The notes beneath the pieces were generated by a model, which made no database searches, was not told where the DNA came from, and saw nothing but the letters and a program-made list of their open reading frames with translations. A stretch of 64,000 nt of DNA from Pseudocercospora fijiensis CIRAD86 (Eukaryota > Ascomycota > Dothideomycetes > Mycosphaerellales > Mycosphaerellaceae): assembly GCF_000340215.1 (NCBI RefSeq), contig NW_006921533.1, positions 8,655,282 to 8,719,281 on the forward strand, given 5' to 3'. Below, piece by piece: positions 35,549 through 48,250 of this stretch. A program made the position numbers and the translations under genes. Numbering within the stretch: the first letter of the stretch is position 1; every line of letters begins with the position of its first letter.

Positions 35549-35844
35549 GTAAGTATAGCTAGCCTAAGTATACCCCCTCTTTCTTTTCTTTTTTCCTTTA
35601 CCGTTATATTAATTCTACTCGAAAGATGAAACTTTAGGTATATACCTATTCTACGCGTTAAATAGGTACGTACCTAAAGTTTCCTTAAAATACTACGATT
35701 TAGGTATACGCCTTAAGTTAACTCTATAGATAAAACTTTAGGTATATACCTATTCTATATAAAGGAAGGGGCACCTCTATATATCTCTGTTACCTCGTTA
35801 TAGCAGCGAACAATTAGAGACGAAGGGAAGACAGTTAAGAAGGA

Positions 35845-36965
35845 AGGGAGGACGAATGGAAAGTACTATATACTAGGGCAGAGGAGGTGCTAAAGGCAGA
35901 AGATAGAAGAACCCCTAAGAGGGCATATAGGATAATAATCTTAGAACTCCTAGGAGGACTGAAAGCAATCCACAACTAGGCAAGCTATATAATTACAAAA
36001 GTAGCTAATACAGTAGCAGCAAAGATTATAAAGAAACAATAGGAGACAAGCCTAAACTACCGCACCTAGGCAGCAGTAGCTAGTTAGGAGGCGCTACAAC
36101 CCCCGAGGACAGTAGTTAGAGTCTACATTACGGACCTATAGGAGCAAAAGGAAATCTAAGGACTTATAGGGAAAGAGATTGTAGAAAGAATTATAGTTAA
36201 AGAGGTAATTAGGGCTAGGAATAAAGGTAAAGGGATAATCAAGCTGTTTACAGTATAAGAGTAGGACAAAAAAAAGCTAGAAACACAAAAAGAATAGACA
36301 ACCAAGATAGGGAAAACAGTAAGGGTCTCCTAACAGCAATTCATAATTATAGCCTATAGTATAATAAGAAGCTTTAAGGAAGAATAGGATATTAAGAGCC
36401 TATAGAGACAAAACTAAGCTATATACCTAGGCCTAAAGATTACAAAAGTAGCATAGATTAAAAGGAAAATCGAAGAGACTAAGAAGCAGTCTTCCCTAAT
36501 TATCTAGGTAGGGAGTACAGAGCAAGCTAATATAGTGCTAGACTAGGGGTTGTTCTAGGACTTTAAAAGATTAGAAACAGAGATATATAGAAGCAACTAT
36601 AGGATAATACAGTGCTTTAAATGTCAACACTATAGACACTTAGCAGCTAAGTGTATAAAGACAACTAATACCTGCTCCTATTATATAGGGGATTACTAGA
36701 TCAAAGAATGCAAAGCATATAAGGGAGAAGCAAGATGTACATACTATACTAAAAGACACCCCTCTTAGGCGAAGGAATACCTAGTAAGAATATAGGCAGC
36801 TAGGAAGGCAAAGGAAGCTAGAATCAATATACTAAAAAGATATACAACAGGCTAGGGCAGCTAGGTACAGAAGCAACCTAGCTAAGTGCTATAAAAGAGG
36901 TCTAGGCAAGATAATAGGTTTACATTTAGGGCCTTACTAGTACAAGAGAGTTACTAGTAACTAGG
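35845..36965 (+). pseudogene. LINE ORF1 relic with CCHC knuckles
   Basis: The frame reads EEVLKAEDRRTPKRAYRIII near 35880-35940 and continues to a zinc-knuckle block: CFKCQHYRHLAAKC (about 36610-36655), then CSYYIGDYQIKEC (about 36670-36712) with a Cys and His mutated to Tyr, then CTYYTKRHPSQAKE. Three successive knuckles after a coiled, charged region are typical of Tad/Jockey-type ORF1 nucleic acid chaperones. TAG interrupts at Gln and Trp positions. Confidence 0.8.
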
Positions 36966-37074
36966 GAGACTAAGATACCTTAATATTACAGGAAAGGAAG
37001 CAGGGCAGACAAAGCTTAGTTAAATGTTAGTCTAAAGTAAGGGAAGACTAAAGGAAAACTTATAGGGAAATAAT

Positions 37075-40000
37075 ATAGATAAAACCTAATAAACATTGCA
37101 ACATTACTAAACATTATATAGTACAATGTTAATAAGAGCAAAGACAAGGTATAGAGGAGCTTCCTTTAAGTACTAAACCTAAAAGAACATCACATTATTG
37201 CAATCTAAGAGCCCTAGCTTAACCTATATATAAGGAGACTAGTAATAGTTAAAGACCTAAGATACTACCTAATTATCTACAACTAGGGAGCCCTAAGGAT
37301 ATGTATCTACATTAGTAAGGAGATAAATACAGAAACCTAGCAGGCTATACTATAGGAGGATAGGGACCTAACATTAGTTCAAGTAGAGACATCCTAAGGT
37401 ATACTCTAAGTCTACTATATATACAACCCACTACTAGACTTAAGAAGCAGTACCTAACTGAAAACCCTAGAAAGACTACCTAGAGTTATCTAGGGGAATA
37501 CCTACTAAATCCTACTTAGGGATTTCAACCTCTACTATCCCCTCTAAGGCTTAGACTTTACCCTAGCCTACCACTTCCTAGTAGGAAGACTGATTAATAT
37601 GTTAGAGAGGGAAGGAATAGAAATTGTTACCCTAAAGGGACTAATTACTTAAGAGGCAAGAGGAAGCAGCAGCACACTAGACCTATGCTTTATATTATAT
37701 TAGATTAGGAACAGGATTACAAGATGTAGGGTCAACTAGGAACTAGAAGAATTATTAGACCACTTCCCGGTACAGATTAAGCTAAATATCTAAGCTAATT
37801 AGGAAAGGGAACTAGAAGAGAAGCTTAACTAGAAAGGTACCTAATAGGGCAGGATTAGGGAGGAACTAGAAAGGGACCTAAAACTAGAGGAACTCTTAAC
37901 AAAGCACCTACTAAGGCTAGAGGACATTAACAAGGCAGTAGAAGAACTAATAGGAATCCTAAAACAGGTAGCTAGAAAGTATACCCTAGCAAAGAAACAT
38001 TTACTATACTAGTAACTATACTAGACTAGTAAATATATAAGGAAGGTTAAAGTAGTAAGGAAGGCTAGGAGGCAGTAGACACAAACCTACACCTAGGAAG
38101 CATAGGATAACTATAACAAAGCCTACTAGGAAAAGAAGATCTAGATTAAGAAAGACAAGATGTAGGAATAAAGATCTATAATAGGAATAATTACAAAGAA
38201 ACTAGAGGAGATGTAGAGGATAGCTAAATAGGCAAGGAGACCTAAATAGGACAAGGATATGCTACTACAATTCCCGGACATTATAGACTAACAAGGACAA
38301 ATACAGACTACAATAGAAGGGAAAGCAAGAGCCCTAGGCTAACACTTCTTCTATAGAGAAGTATAAGCAGACCTATTAGACATAAAGGAGAAAGAATAAG
38401 AGACTCTACTACTAGGCATACTAAGAGACACCTAGGTTAAACCCGAAACTATTGAAAGAATCCTAAAGAAAATTCTAGGCAACAAGGCACTAGGAGAAGA
38501 CAAGATCTACAACAAACTCCTAAAAGCATATAGGAAGGAGCTAGCCCTAGCACTAGCTAATATCTTTTTACAAAGCCTAGTACTAGGACACTACCTAAGA
38601 CTATTTAGGAAGTCCCTAATAGTAGTGCTAAGGAAGCCCTAGAAGGAAGACTATATACAGCTTAAGGCCTACAGACTAATAGCCCTACTTAATACAATAG
38701 GCAAGGTGCTAGAAAAAATTGTCGCTAAAAGGCTAATAACCTTTACCGAGGAAAGGAATATCCTTCCTAAAGGCTAGATAGGAGGAAGAAAGAAGAGGTC
38801 AACACTAACAGCTATAGAACTAATTATAGAACAGATTAAGCATATCTAGTACTATAGTTAAAACTAGGTAGCAACCCTCCTCTCCCTTAACATCTTAGGA
38901 GCCTTTAATAATGTCTCCTATAAAAGGCTCCTATATATACTTAAATAGAAAGCTATACTAAACTAGATAGTCTAATTTATCTAGTCCTTCCTATAGGAAA
39001 GATCAATATAGCTTATTCTAGGTAAATTCAAATTAGACCCAATGCTAACTAAAAAGGGAATCCCCTAAGGATTAACACTCTCCCTAATCCTCTTCCTTAT
39101 CTTTATAGCAGACCTACTCCTACTCCTAGAATTAAGAAATATATTAGTATTAGGGTTTGTAGATAACACAAACATCCTAGCCTAGTCTAAGACAATAGAA
39201 ACTAACTGCAAGATCCTAGAAGAGAAGCACTAGGAGTATAAAAAATAGGCAAGGAGGCATAGAGCAAAATTCGCCCTAGAAAAGTACTAGCTTATCTATT
39301 TTAGTAAGGCTAAATCAACCTACAATATAAAGCAATCAATTACTATCTAAGGCTTTAAAACCCAACTATTAATAGAGCTTAGGGTACTAGGGATCTAGCT
39401 AGATCTAAAACTGAATTAGGGACTATAAGTAAAGAAGGCAAAGCAGAGGGTAGATGCCAACATACAATCTATTAATAGGCTTACAGCCTCTATATAGGGG
39501 GCTACATTCGAGAAAGCCAAAGTTATATACAAAGCAATTGTCAAGCTAGTAATGCTATATAGAGCACAGATATAGACAGCCTAGGAGAAAACACTAAAGA
39601 GGATTAAGCAACCAGTTAGCAGGTCCCAAACCTAAAGCCTAAAGAAAATCCTAGGAGTATACAAAACTACACTAACAAGGGTAGTAGAAATGGAATTAGG
39701 GATCCTACTAATCAAACAATACTTCAAGGGACTAAGACACTAATATATAGCAAAGATAATAGAATACCTAGCCTAACAGACTATCTAAAAGGCACTAGAC
39801 AAGATAAAAGCCTAGTGCATTAGGACTAGGAGGCGAGACAGACTACAAATAACTCCCTAGAAAGTTAAAGACCTAGAGCAATATAGAGTCTTAATAAGAG
39901 AAATGCTAGAGAAAGAGCTTTAGGGACTAAACATAAGGCTAAAGGAAGACAAGCTAAAGGGAGAGAAACAAAGCCTAGTAGAATCAATTGCTAGATACCT

Positions 40001-40540
40001 ATAGGAGCAGGAATAGAACAAAACATAAGTTAGACTAGGAACCCTAAAGGCACTAATTAAATTTGGTTAATACAACTACTAGCTCTATAAGGACCTAAAC
40101 AGGGCCGAGGCAAGCCTAGCTATCCAAACTAGATCTAAACACATTAGACTTAGATCTTACCTGTTTAGAAGAAACGTCCTAGGAATTGAAAGCAGAGCTT
40201 ACTAATATAGCTACCAATCTTAGAACCCTAAGCATATACTGCTAGTCTGCCCTTAATAGTTAGAAGGCAGAAGTAATTAGAGACTAAAAGCAATAGAAAG
40301 GGAATACGACAAGCTAATCTAGAGCAAAGAAGACCTAAAGAGGATAGTAAAGTGGATCATTAAATAGGGATTTATATAACAATTCGTACTAGCAAGGGAA
40401 ACTAAGGAGTAGATAAGAAGGAGGGAAGAAGAGGGGGAAAGAAGGGCAAGGCAGCAGGCAAGGTAGTTAGAGGGTAACAACTATAACACTAGTGTACCCT
40501 AAAGGAAGGAAAACAAGGAAACGAGGAAGATTAACACTTA
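37075..40540 (+). pseudogene. LINE ORF2 relic: endonuclease and reverse transcriptase
   Basis: The N-terminal part is an apurinic-type endonuclease remnant: HHIIAIQEPQLN (about 37190-37225, active Glu in the QE box) and ILLRDFNLYYPL (about 37510-37545, expected GDFN). The RT follows: LRLFRKSLIVVLRKP (about 38600-38640), LIALLNTIGKVLEKIVAKRL (about 38675-38735), GIPQGLTLSLILFLIFIADL (about 39055-39115) and the catalytic box FVDN at 39155-39166, where FADD or FVDD is expected. A Cys/His motif remnant lies near 40190-40260. Many TAG and a few TAA codons interrupt it. Confidence 0.88.
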
Positions 40541-40736
40541 TAAATAGGACAGGAGGGAGGTTTTTACTAACCAAGTTGGTTTCCTACCTAAAACAATACA
40601 TAGAAACAGACCTATATAGGCCGAAAGGCACTATAACAGGCAAATGAAATATCTATCTATATACCTATTCTACGTATTAAATAGGTACGTACCTAAAGTT
40701 TTATCGAAGGTTTACCTTTTAGGTATACGCCTAAAG

Positions 40737-40912
40737 TGTAATAGGAGTAAATAGTATTAAGACGTTATTATTTTAAGACGTCGACGAAGTATCTAAGAGA
40801 GCGCGAGAGAGGCTCGTCTAAGTACTACGGATTGCTTGCTACGGCTCGGCGGGACGGCCCGAGCCGGCTTTTACGTGTCTCGGGTAAGTAAATACGGTCT
40901 TAGCCTGTAATA
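40737..40912 (-). repeat. 3' LTR of element C
   Basis: Starts TGTAATAGGAGTAAATAG and ends CCTGTAATA. Apart from the MITE it matches 47942-48250 nearly base for base, including CGGCTCGGCGGGACGGCCCG, a GC-rich island that has escaped RIP. Confidence 0.93.
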
Positions 40913-40914
40913 CT

Positions 40915-40933
40915 ACCCCCCCCCCCCCCCCCT
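40915..40933 (-). promoter_or_regulatory. Polypurine tract of element C
   Basis: About 15 consecutive C on the plus strand (G on the minus strand), directly next to the 3' LTR. This is the expected place for the plus-strand primer of reverse transcription. A homopolymer of this length is also prone to sequencing error. Confidence 0.75.
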
Positions 40934-41499
40934 TTAAATCGGCGTTCTATAAACGAAAGTCTTGGCTCCAAAGTCTATCTTTAAATCGCTATACCGCTAT
41001 AGGGGTCTAAACAGTCTCCGTTAATCCCTCCGGTACTAAATTAACTTAGCTAGGACTTGCGCTCTTAATACCCTACGGGACCTAGGAACTAACAGTTTTA
41101 GTCTTAATCGGATTAACTTTGTTATTAAAATCTATAGCAGTGGTACCGTTATTAAAACAGCCGGGATAGTAACGCTTATTAATAGCGCTTCTATTAATAG
41201 TTACCTATTTAGAAGCTAGCGCCTAAGCTAAAGGTCTCTTTTCCTAAGGTATAGTTATATAACTAGCCTCTACGAGCAGAGCTAAAGGCCCTATGCGTTT
41301 ATCGGTCGCGACTACTTATAGTAACGTATTAGTTACGAGGGCTGTTATCGCCGCTACTACTATTCTAACGAGGCGAGCGCTCCGCCGTAGCGTCGCTATA
41401 GTAGACTTAGTAAGTTCTATATCCTTCGTAGGAGCATCTTCCGTCTACCGTAGTTGCTCTAGCCCTAGTCCTAGCAGCCGTATACTACGCGCATTCTTA

Positions 41500-44400
41500 T
41501 TTAGAATCTAGCCCTTAGGAGGAAGGAAGCCGACCGGTTTATACTTCGTAGGGTTATTATAATAGAAGTCTGCGATAGAGGCGGCAGTAGTGTCGAGTAT
41601 ATCGCTAGTAGGCGCCTAAGTTGCCTTATTATATTTATATCTAACCTATTTTACCTTATACTATAGCTTCTCTTTCTTTCTACCTTTAGGTACCCGTCCG
41701 CGCGATATACGCATTTTACTATCTAAAACCTCTTCGACTTTAAAGTAATCCTCTTCTTTAGCGCTATCTTCGCGGACAACTATAATCGGTAGAGGAGGCG
41801 GTAGGTTCTAATCGGGTATCGGATCGGTCGCTATAGGTCGTAAGAGGTTAGAGTAGAAGGCGTTAGCGAGACCGATATACGCGCTATCGTCGAAGTCGAG
41901 TCTATACATATTAGCTAGTAGAACCTTAGAGATAGTATAGGGTCCTACCTATTTATTATCGAGCTTCTTCGTAGGTCGCGCTGTCTTCTAGTTCTTTATA
42001 TTTATAAAGACTATGTCTTCCTTCTCGAAGGTAGGCGCCGGTTGTCGATATATATTCGTATTATTAGTATAGGTTGCTTATATAAGTTACATATTCTCGC
42101 GAAGCTACTCCTTTAAAGTCTCTATTTACTTAGCGAATTTGTTAGCTTTATAGGCGTTAATACGTTACTTAGTAGGCATTAGTTTTATAGGCTTCGTGAA
42201 GTCCGTAGTCGTAGACCGAGGGTTGCGGCCTATTTCTACGTAGAATAGTAACACTCTAGTTGTCTTAGAAATATAGTTGTTTAAGGCGAATTTAGCGAGA
42301 GGTATCTAGTTAACCTAGTTATCCTATATATAGTTAATATAGGCTCGCAGATATTGTTCTATAGCCTTATTCGTAATCTCGCTCTATCTATCGGTCTCCG
42401 GATAATAGGCTAACGATATCGTTCTCTCGATATTTAGTAATTAATACAACCTTCGCTAGAATACTAAGATCTACTACGACCCTCGATCTAACGTAATAGA
42501 AAGAGGTAGACCGTAATAGCAGTATACGAAGCGGAGATACATATAAGCAATATACTTAGCCTCTATCGACGTAACGGGAATTATATACTTGCGTTTACTA
42601 AGTCGGTCTATAACGGTAAGCGTGTTCTTATAGACTTGCTTGTCTAGTCGGCTTTAAGATATCGGCAATTCTACGATAAAGTCTATCGCTATATCGTCCT
42701 ATAGTTTAAAGGGTATTAGTATAGGCCGTAAGAGACCTAAGTACTATACTATGTCTAGCTTCGTACGCCTATAAATATAACAGTTGCGGAGGAACCTCTT
42801 TATAGAGCCTAATATGCCTAGCTAGATATATTCTCTTATTAAGAAGTCGAGAGTCTTTACTCTTCTAGGGTAACTAGTAGAAGGAGTATTATATATTATT
42901 CGGATTACCCTCGTACGGACTCGGTTCTCTTCGCTAGCAGGTAGGAACAAGTAGTACTTATTATATCGGTTCTTTATATAGATTAGTCCTCCTACCGTCG
43001 TAGTATCTTAGAACCTAATCTTATATCGCTTTAGATATAGGCATAGTTTAGACAGCTCTAATTGCGAGACTGCCTCTAATATATTAGGGTCTTCGGCGTA
43101 GAGGATCCGGATATAATCTTTAAGAGTAATATCCTCGGGTTCGGTTATATTCGTCTCGCGTTATAGCGCGTTCGAGAGGATACTCGATAAAATATATAGT
43201 ACTCTATCCGAATTAAAGATTGTCTATCTTTACGCCTATACCCTTAGGTTATTCTCGTCCTACGGTAGGTCTTATAATCGTCTCGTTAAAGAGTCTAGTT
43301 TAGTGCCCTAAACTCCTAGTCGGTATACTACTTTAAAGTTAAACTAAGATAGGAATTCGGCGTATCGAGCTTGTCTGCGATTTAACTCCTTTGTTATTAT
43401 AAAGTGCCCTAAATTCTTATAGTTAGAGAATACTATTGTCGGCTTGTCCTTACGGAGCTTATCGTCGTACTCGCTTATTATAAGTTCTAGCCTCTATTCT
43501 TCGAATGCCCTAACGATCGCTATTAACTCTTTGTCGTATATATCGTAATTACATTTAGCTAGCGACATCTTATACAATAAGAAAGCGACTAGGCGGAGGA
43601 TCCTATTATCTCCCTTCTATAATAGGACTGCCGCCGTTACGTAATCGGAAGCGTCGGTCTCTAGGATTGTCTCTCTTCTAGTATAGAAGTAAGCGAGCGT
43701 AGGTGCCTCCGTAAAAGCTACCTTTAGCCCTTTAAATGCCTTCCGACAATCCTTATTCTAGTCCTAAGTTACATTCGGGTCCTTCGTTCTTATTAAGCGT
43801 ACTATAGGAGCTACAATCTTAGAGAAGTTGCGGATAAAACGTCGGTAGAAGTTAGCGAACCCTAAGAATAACTAGATGTCTTTTACATTCCTAGGTTCCT
43901 ACTATTCTTATATAGCGCTTACTTTCTTAGGATCTATCTTAATACCGTCTATACTGATAATTAATCCTAAGTACTTCGTCTCGTATACGTAGAATTCGCA
44001 CTTATCGATGTCTAGTTAGAGGCTAGCTATATCTAGCTTTTCTAGTACTCGTTATATATACTTAACGTACTCCTTATACGTATCGCTAAAGATTAGAAGA
44101 TTATCTAGATATACGGATACAAAGTTATTAAGGAACTTCCGAAGCGAGTTATTAATATACGATTAGAAGGTGCCGGGTGCGTTATATAGCCCGAAAGGTA
44201 TAACTATACATTTAAACTGTCCGTAACGAGTAGTAAATACGGTCTTCTATTCGTCTCCTTAAGCGATCCGAATACGGTTAAAGGCGGCAATTACATCTAG
44301 CTTAGTAAACTATTTCTTTCTAGAGATGCGATTTATAGTCTCCTATACTAAGGGTATCGGGTACCTCGATTTGATTGTAACTTTATTAAGGGCTCTATAG

Positions 44401-45450
44401 TCGATATATACTCGAAGGCCTCCGCTAGGCTTCCGAACAATTAGTACCGGAGATGCTATAGGGGAGTTACTTTTCTAGATATTGCCTTTCTCGAGTTAGT
44501 TATCGATCTACTTCTTAACTACTTCCTACTTACTAGCAGACATATTATATAGCCGCTTCTTTAGTAGGACTACTCCCTCCTTAAGCTTAATCTTATAATC
44601 TATACTAGGACGTCTTAGGGGCAGCTCGTTAGTAGCGTAACGAGAGAATATATATTCCTACCGATAGTAGACTTATAGTATAAACTGCTTCGGGTCTTGA
44701 TTCTTGTCCTTGCCCTTTATAAACTAATCTTTGTCTATAGCCGTTATAGCGTACGCCGTAAGTCTCCCTGTCTTTATACGATTAATAGTCTTAGCTACTA
44801 AGGTATATACGTATATAGCGTATATAAAGGTAGAATTGCTACTTTGTATAGGTCTTGCGGTTATAGAATGTACTAGTAGTATATAGGCTATAAACGGGTC
44901 CGTAGGAGTCTTCGCGGTATATACTTTAGCAGGATTGATATAGATAGCGTTAACAATCGCGCCCTTCTAACGCGTATATATACCGAAGGCGCGAGGGCCT
45001 ACTTCTTTAATATCTACCTTCTTAATCCTAACCTAAACAGGGCCGGGTTCCTTTTAGTCTCCGATTAGCTTCGAAGGTAAGGCCTTACGTTTTATCTATA
45101 AGGTTAGGCCTATAAGAGGTCGCTTACCTTTAAAGTAATAGTTATATCTCAGATCTTAGAGGATTACTAATCCTTCTTCGTACTTCTTAGTTAGTTAGTG
45201 CTTGTTATACTAAGTCCGTCCTAATATAATATCGTAATCGATGTTAGTAACCTAGTATCGTAATAGTTCTTTGTGCCTATCAAGTTCGAATTCGAACTTA
45301 GACATATAGGTAATTAAGAACAATAAGGTACTACCGTTAGCGAGTCCGATAACTATCGGGTGTTCGAGGCGTTTTATCGGAAGGTTGTTCTTATACGCAA
45401 ATAAGGAGTTAACGTATTCTATATTTGATCTATCGTCTAGATATATTTCT
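41500..45450 (-). pseudogene. pol: pol relic of element C
   Basis: On the minus strand the protease region ends with DYDIILGRTQYNKHQ (about 45195-45240). The RT shows [20 protein letters not shown] (about 44400-44460) and YLDNLLIFS (about 44090-44117) where YLDD is expected. The integrase occupies about 42050-43450. The C-terminus carries a chromodomain at about 41610-41750 (FKVEEVLDSKM, then LQYKVKQVRYKYNKATQAP with Trp positions lost), followed by KPVGFLPP. Stops are mostly TAG. Confidence 0.87.
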
Positions 45451-45599
45451 ACTTCTATGCCTTATGCTTCACCTTATGCTACTATATAGTCTCCGATCTT
45501 AGGGAGTTCTAACGGGTCTTTAGGTGCTTGTACCTTAGCTATTCGTAATAGTATAGATATCGTTTCCTTTTATAGTCTACTACTTGCTACGCTTAAGTA

Positions 45600-47900
45600 G
45601 TAGACTGCGCATTTTCTACCTCCGCTTCGGTAATAGAACTGCCTGCCGCACACGGCATCTTTAGTATAGAGAAGTCTTTAAGAGGGTAGTCTAGGCTGTT
45701 CTTTATATAACCCTTCTCTTAATACTTTAGGCACTTGCCCTCCTTTATTAGCGCAACGCGGTAATCCTTGCTTAGTACTAGAAGGTCCTTATACTTAGCC
45801 GGACGAGCCTCCTATAACTTCTTATTGTCCGTAGAGGTCGAGTTCTTAGCGGGTACGGAGCCTCCGGTAGTCGTGTTAGAGTTCGACGGGTTCTTCGGAG
45901 CTAAGTTGTTTCTAGTAGTGCGAGAAGGCTTCTTATAGGTCTCCTTATACTAATTAAACTGCTACTCTAAGATCTAATACTTCTTAATAATCTTTAATAA
46001 CTTCTTCGGGACATCTCTAGTAATAAACTTCTCTATATAAGCCTTATTAAGCTTAGTAATAAAGAGAGGGATCTCCGTCTTCTACTTTATCTCGATATAA
46101 GTATAGTCGGTCTAGTACTTCGTATAGAAGGTAGAGAAACGTTCTCCCTCCTACTGCTTTAGCGTAAAGAAGTTGCTATATACTTTACCGTCCTTGTTCG
46201 AAATACCGTAGTTAGTTCGTATAAACTTTAATAAGCTAGCGACTAATAGGAAAGGAGCAATACCCTTCTTCTTTATCTTCGAAGGAATACGCGGCTTTAG
46301 CGCAATCTATACCTTGCTACCTATTAAGTTGTATAGGTAGCGTAGACAGCTGTTCTTATCTCGGAAGATTATAGAATCTAGCTTGTTCTCGACTTGCAAC
46401 TCCTATTGTTTATATAAGAGCTTGCCGTCGTTTAAGAAGATATTAACGCGGATATCCTTTCCGCTACTATAGGTCTTCGAGCTAGATATAAGGGACTTGT
46501 CGTAGTTAACTAGACCCTTATCTGCTTTCTTCTTTCTATAGGTGCTGCTATCGCTATTAGAGTTAGATTTATTATCCGATTCGTCTCTAGAGTTAGAGTC
46601 TAAAGAGTCGCTATCGTCGGAAGAGGAAGGGTTATCTCTAGAAACGTCGATAGTCTTCTTCTTCTTCTTAGAGTCCTTATCCAATTTCCTATCTAAGCCT
46701 TTGCCCTTATCTAACTCCTTGTCTTCAGTACCTTCGCGCTTCTTACGATAGCGCTCTATTAATAGTAAGGAAGCGGAGCGACCGGTCGGAGTAGGTTTAC
46801 GACTACGGGCACGACTGCGTTATACTTCCTCGAGTTAAGTCTTTAACTTACTAACTTCTTTAGCGTAAGCCTTATTTAGTTTATCTAAGTCCTGTTAACT
46901 AAAGGCGCCTTCGGCCTTCTACTTAGTATCCTTTAACTAGCCCTTATACTCGGTAAGATACTGCTTATATTTGTCTACCTTCTTCTATAACTTATCGACT
47001 AGCTTATTCTTAGTATTAAGCTTATCGCCTTGCTACTAGTATATAGGCATAACTATATCGTAAAGGGTATAGAGGTCGGAGAGTTTCTTCTAGTTTAGTA
47101 GATTAGCTTTATCTAGAGCCTAGGTCTATACGAGAGATCGCTTAAAGTTATAAGCGATAATATAGAGTAGGGCGTATAGGGCTTTACTATACGACTCTGT
47201 ATTAAACTACTCCTTTAGACCTTCTATAGTTATGTTCTATAGGTCGTTATACTTAATATATATATAGCGTACTGTCTTTAGCTCTAGAGTACTCTTATCG
47301 TTAGTCTCTTTATTAGGAAGAGGGATATAAATCTAGTAGATATTATCTACTTCCTTAATATCTTTAGCTCGGCTTAACTTAGCGAGGTTAAGTCGAGGCT
47401 ACAGTTCTACATTCTCGTCGATACCGGGCAGCTTACCTACAATGTCCTTCTCTTGCTATATATACTAGCTATTAGGTTGCTATTAGGTCGAGTCGAGAGT
47501 TTGCGATTCGCGACGATTAGTAAACAACTATTCTAGAAGGATCGAGTTACGCGATAGACTTAGTCGCGTACTACCTTCGCCGTATATTCGCGCTATCTCG
47601 TCGTTAGTCGTACGCCTAGGCGCTCTTAGTATTAGACTATTCTTAGGTGCCGGATAGGGCTTCTATCTAAGAGACTAAGGCATATAAAAGTCTAAGATAC
47701 TTATCTCTATTTCTTCGAGGTCGCTAGACCTGCTATTAGTTCTACTACGCGCCGTAGTTGCTTTAGTAACTAGTAGCCTTGCGCTATACGGTCGGATCTA
47801 TATCGTAGACACGTTAAGTTAGCACTCGAGGTATGCTATTTAGTTTAGTTAGTTATCGGCGCTGTCGTAGCGCGCTAGGTCTACTCTTTGTAAGCGCCTA
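45600..47900 (-). pseudogene. gag: gag relic of element C
   Basis: On the minus strand the region includes a Ser/Asp-rich acidic segment preceded by Lys runs (46403-46684: KDSKKKKKTIDVSRDN, then SSSDDSDSLDSNSRDESD) and ends with a zinc-knuckle remnant, CLKYQEKGYIKNSLDYP (about 45683-45739), in which two Cys and the His of CX2CX4HX4C have become Tyr. The acidic stretch is the longest uninterrupted part of the element. Expected role: capsid and nucleocapsid. Confidence 0.75.
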
Positions 47901-47941
47901 CGTTATTATAACGCGTTATATGTTTTATACGGTCGACGTAG

Positions 47942-48250
47942 TATAACGGGAGTAAATAGTATTAAGACGTTATTATTTTAAGACGTCGACGAAGTATCTA
48001 AGAGAGCGCGAGAGAGGCTCGTCTAAGTACTATAGATTGCTTGCTACGGCTCGGCGGGACGGCCCGAGCCGGCTTTTACGTACAGCGTCTAAACGCATCG
48101 CAGTAAAAGCGACTAGGCCCGGACCGCTAAATAACAAGTAGCTATTCGCTATAATCCTTACTTTTCAAGGATATAGGGCATACTAACTTTTACTCCGATA
48201 TAGTCAGACGCTGTATCTTAGGTAAGTAAATATAGTCTTAGCCTATAATA
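47942..48250 (-). repeat. 5' LTR of element C, interrupted by a MITE
   Basis: Same ends as 40737-40912 (TATAACGGGAG... to CCTATAATA), extended by 133 bp because a MITE sits at 48083-48213. Confidence 0.92.
48083..48213. mobile_element. 131-bp MITE with TA target duplication
   Basis: Absent from the other LTR of element C. The ends are inverted repeats: CAGCGTCTAAACGCATCGCA at the left, and the reverse complement of the right end is CAGCGTCTGACTATATCGGA, both continuing GTAAAAG (about 27 bp). TA flanks both sides (48081-48082 and 48214-48215). This fits a Tc1/mariner-type non-autonomous element. No coding capacity. Confidence 0.88.

Larger units (their letters stand above)
35758..40657 (+). 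mobile_element. Tad-like LINE with two ORF relics
   Basis: A 4.9-kb non-LTR element flanked by an exact 15-bp target duplication TATATACCTATTCTA (35743-35757 and 40658-40672). The duplication lies in a family 1 palindrome unit. ORF1 carries zinc knuckles, and ORF2 an endonuclease and an RT. The 3' end is GAAATATCTATC rather than a long poly-A. Base composition differs from all neighbours: CpG is scarce, CAA/CAC and TGC/ATGT are frequent, and interruptions are mainly TAG. I interpret it as full-length or nearly so, because a 5' leader precedes ORF1. Confidence 0.92.
40737..48250 (-). mobile_element. Ty3/gypsy chromovirus, element C, complete with LTRs
   Basis: Minus-strand element with LTRs at 40737-40912 (176 bp) and 47942-48250 (309 bp, that is 176 plus a 133-bp MITE insertion with its duplicated TA). 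The target duplication TAAAG is exact (40732-40736 and 48251-48255). The 3' LTR is preceded on the minus strand by a G-run polypurine tract. Internal sequence encodes gag, protease, RT, integrase and a chromodomain, all RIP-mutated. It inserted at the edge of a family 1 palindrome inside the inferred intron 1 of the right SNF2 relic. Confidence 0.93.

Noticed and set aside
40915..40933. Assembly artefact from a poly-C run
   Set aside because: It stands precisely where the polypurine tract of element C should be, although the exact run length may be unreliable.
46542..46751. Plus-strand Leu/Ser-rich open frame
   Set aside because: It is the antisense shadow of the acidic Ser/Asp gag segment of element C.
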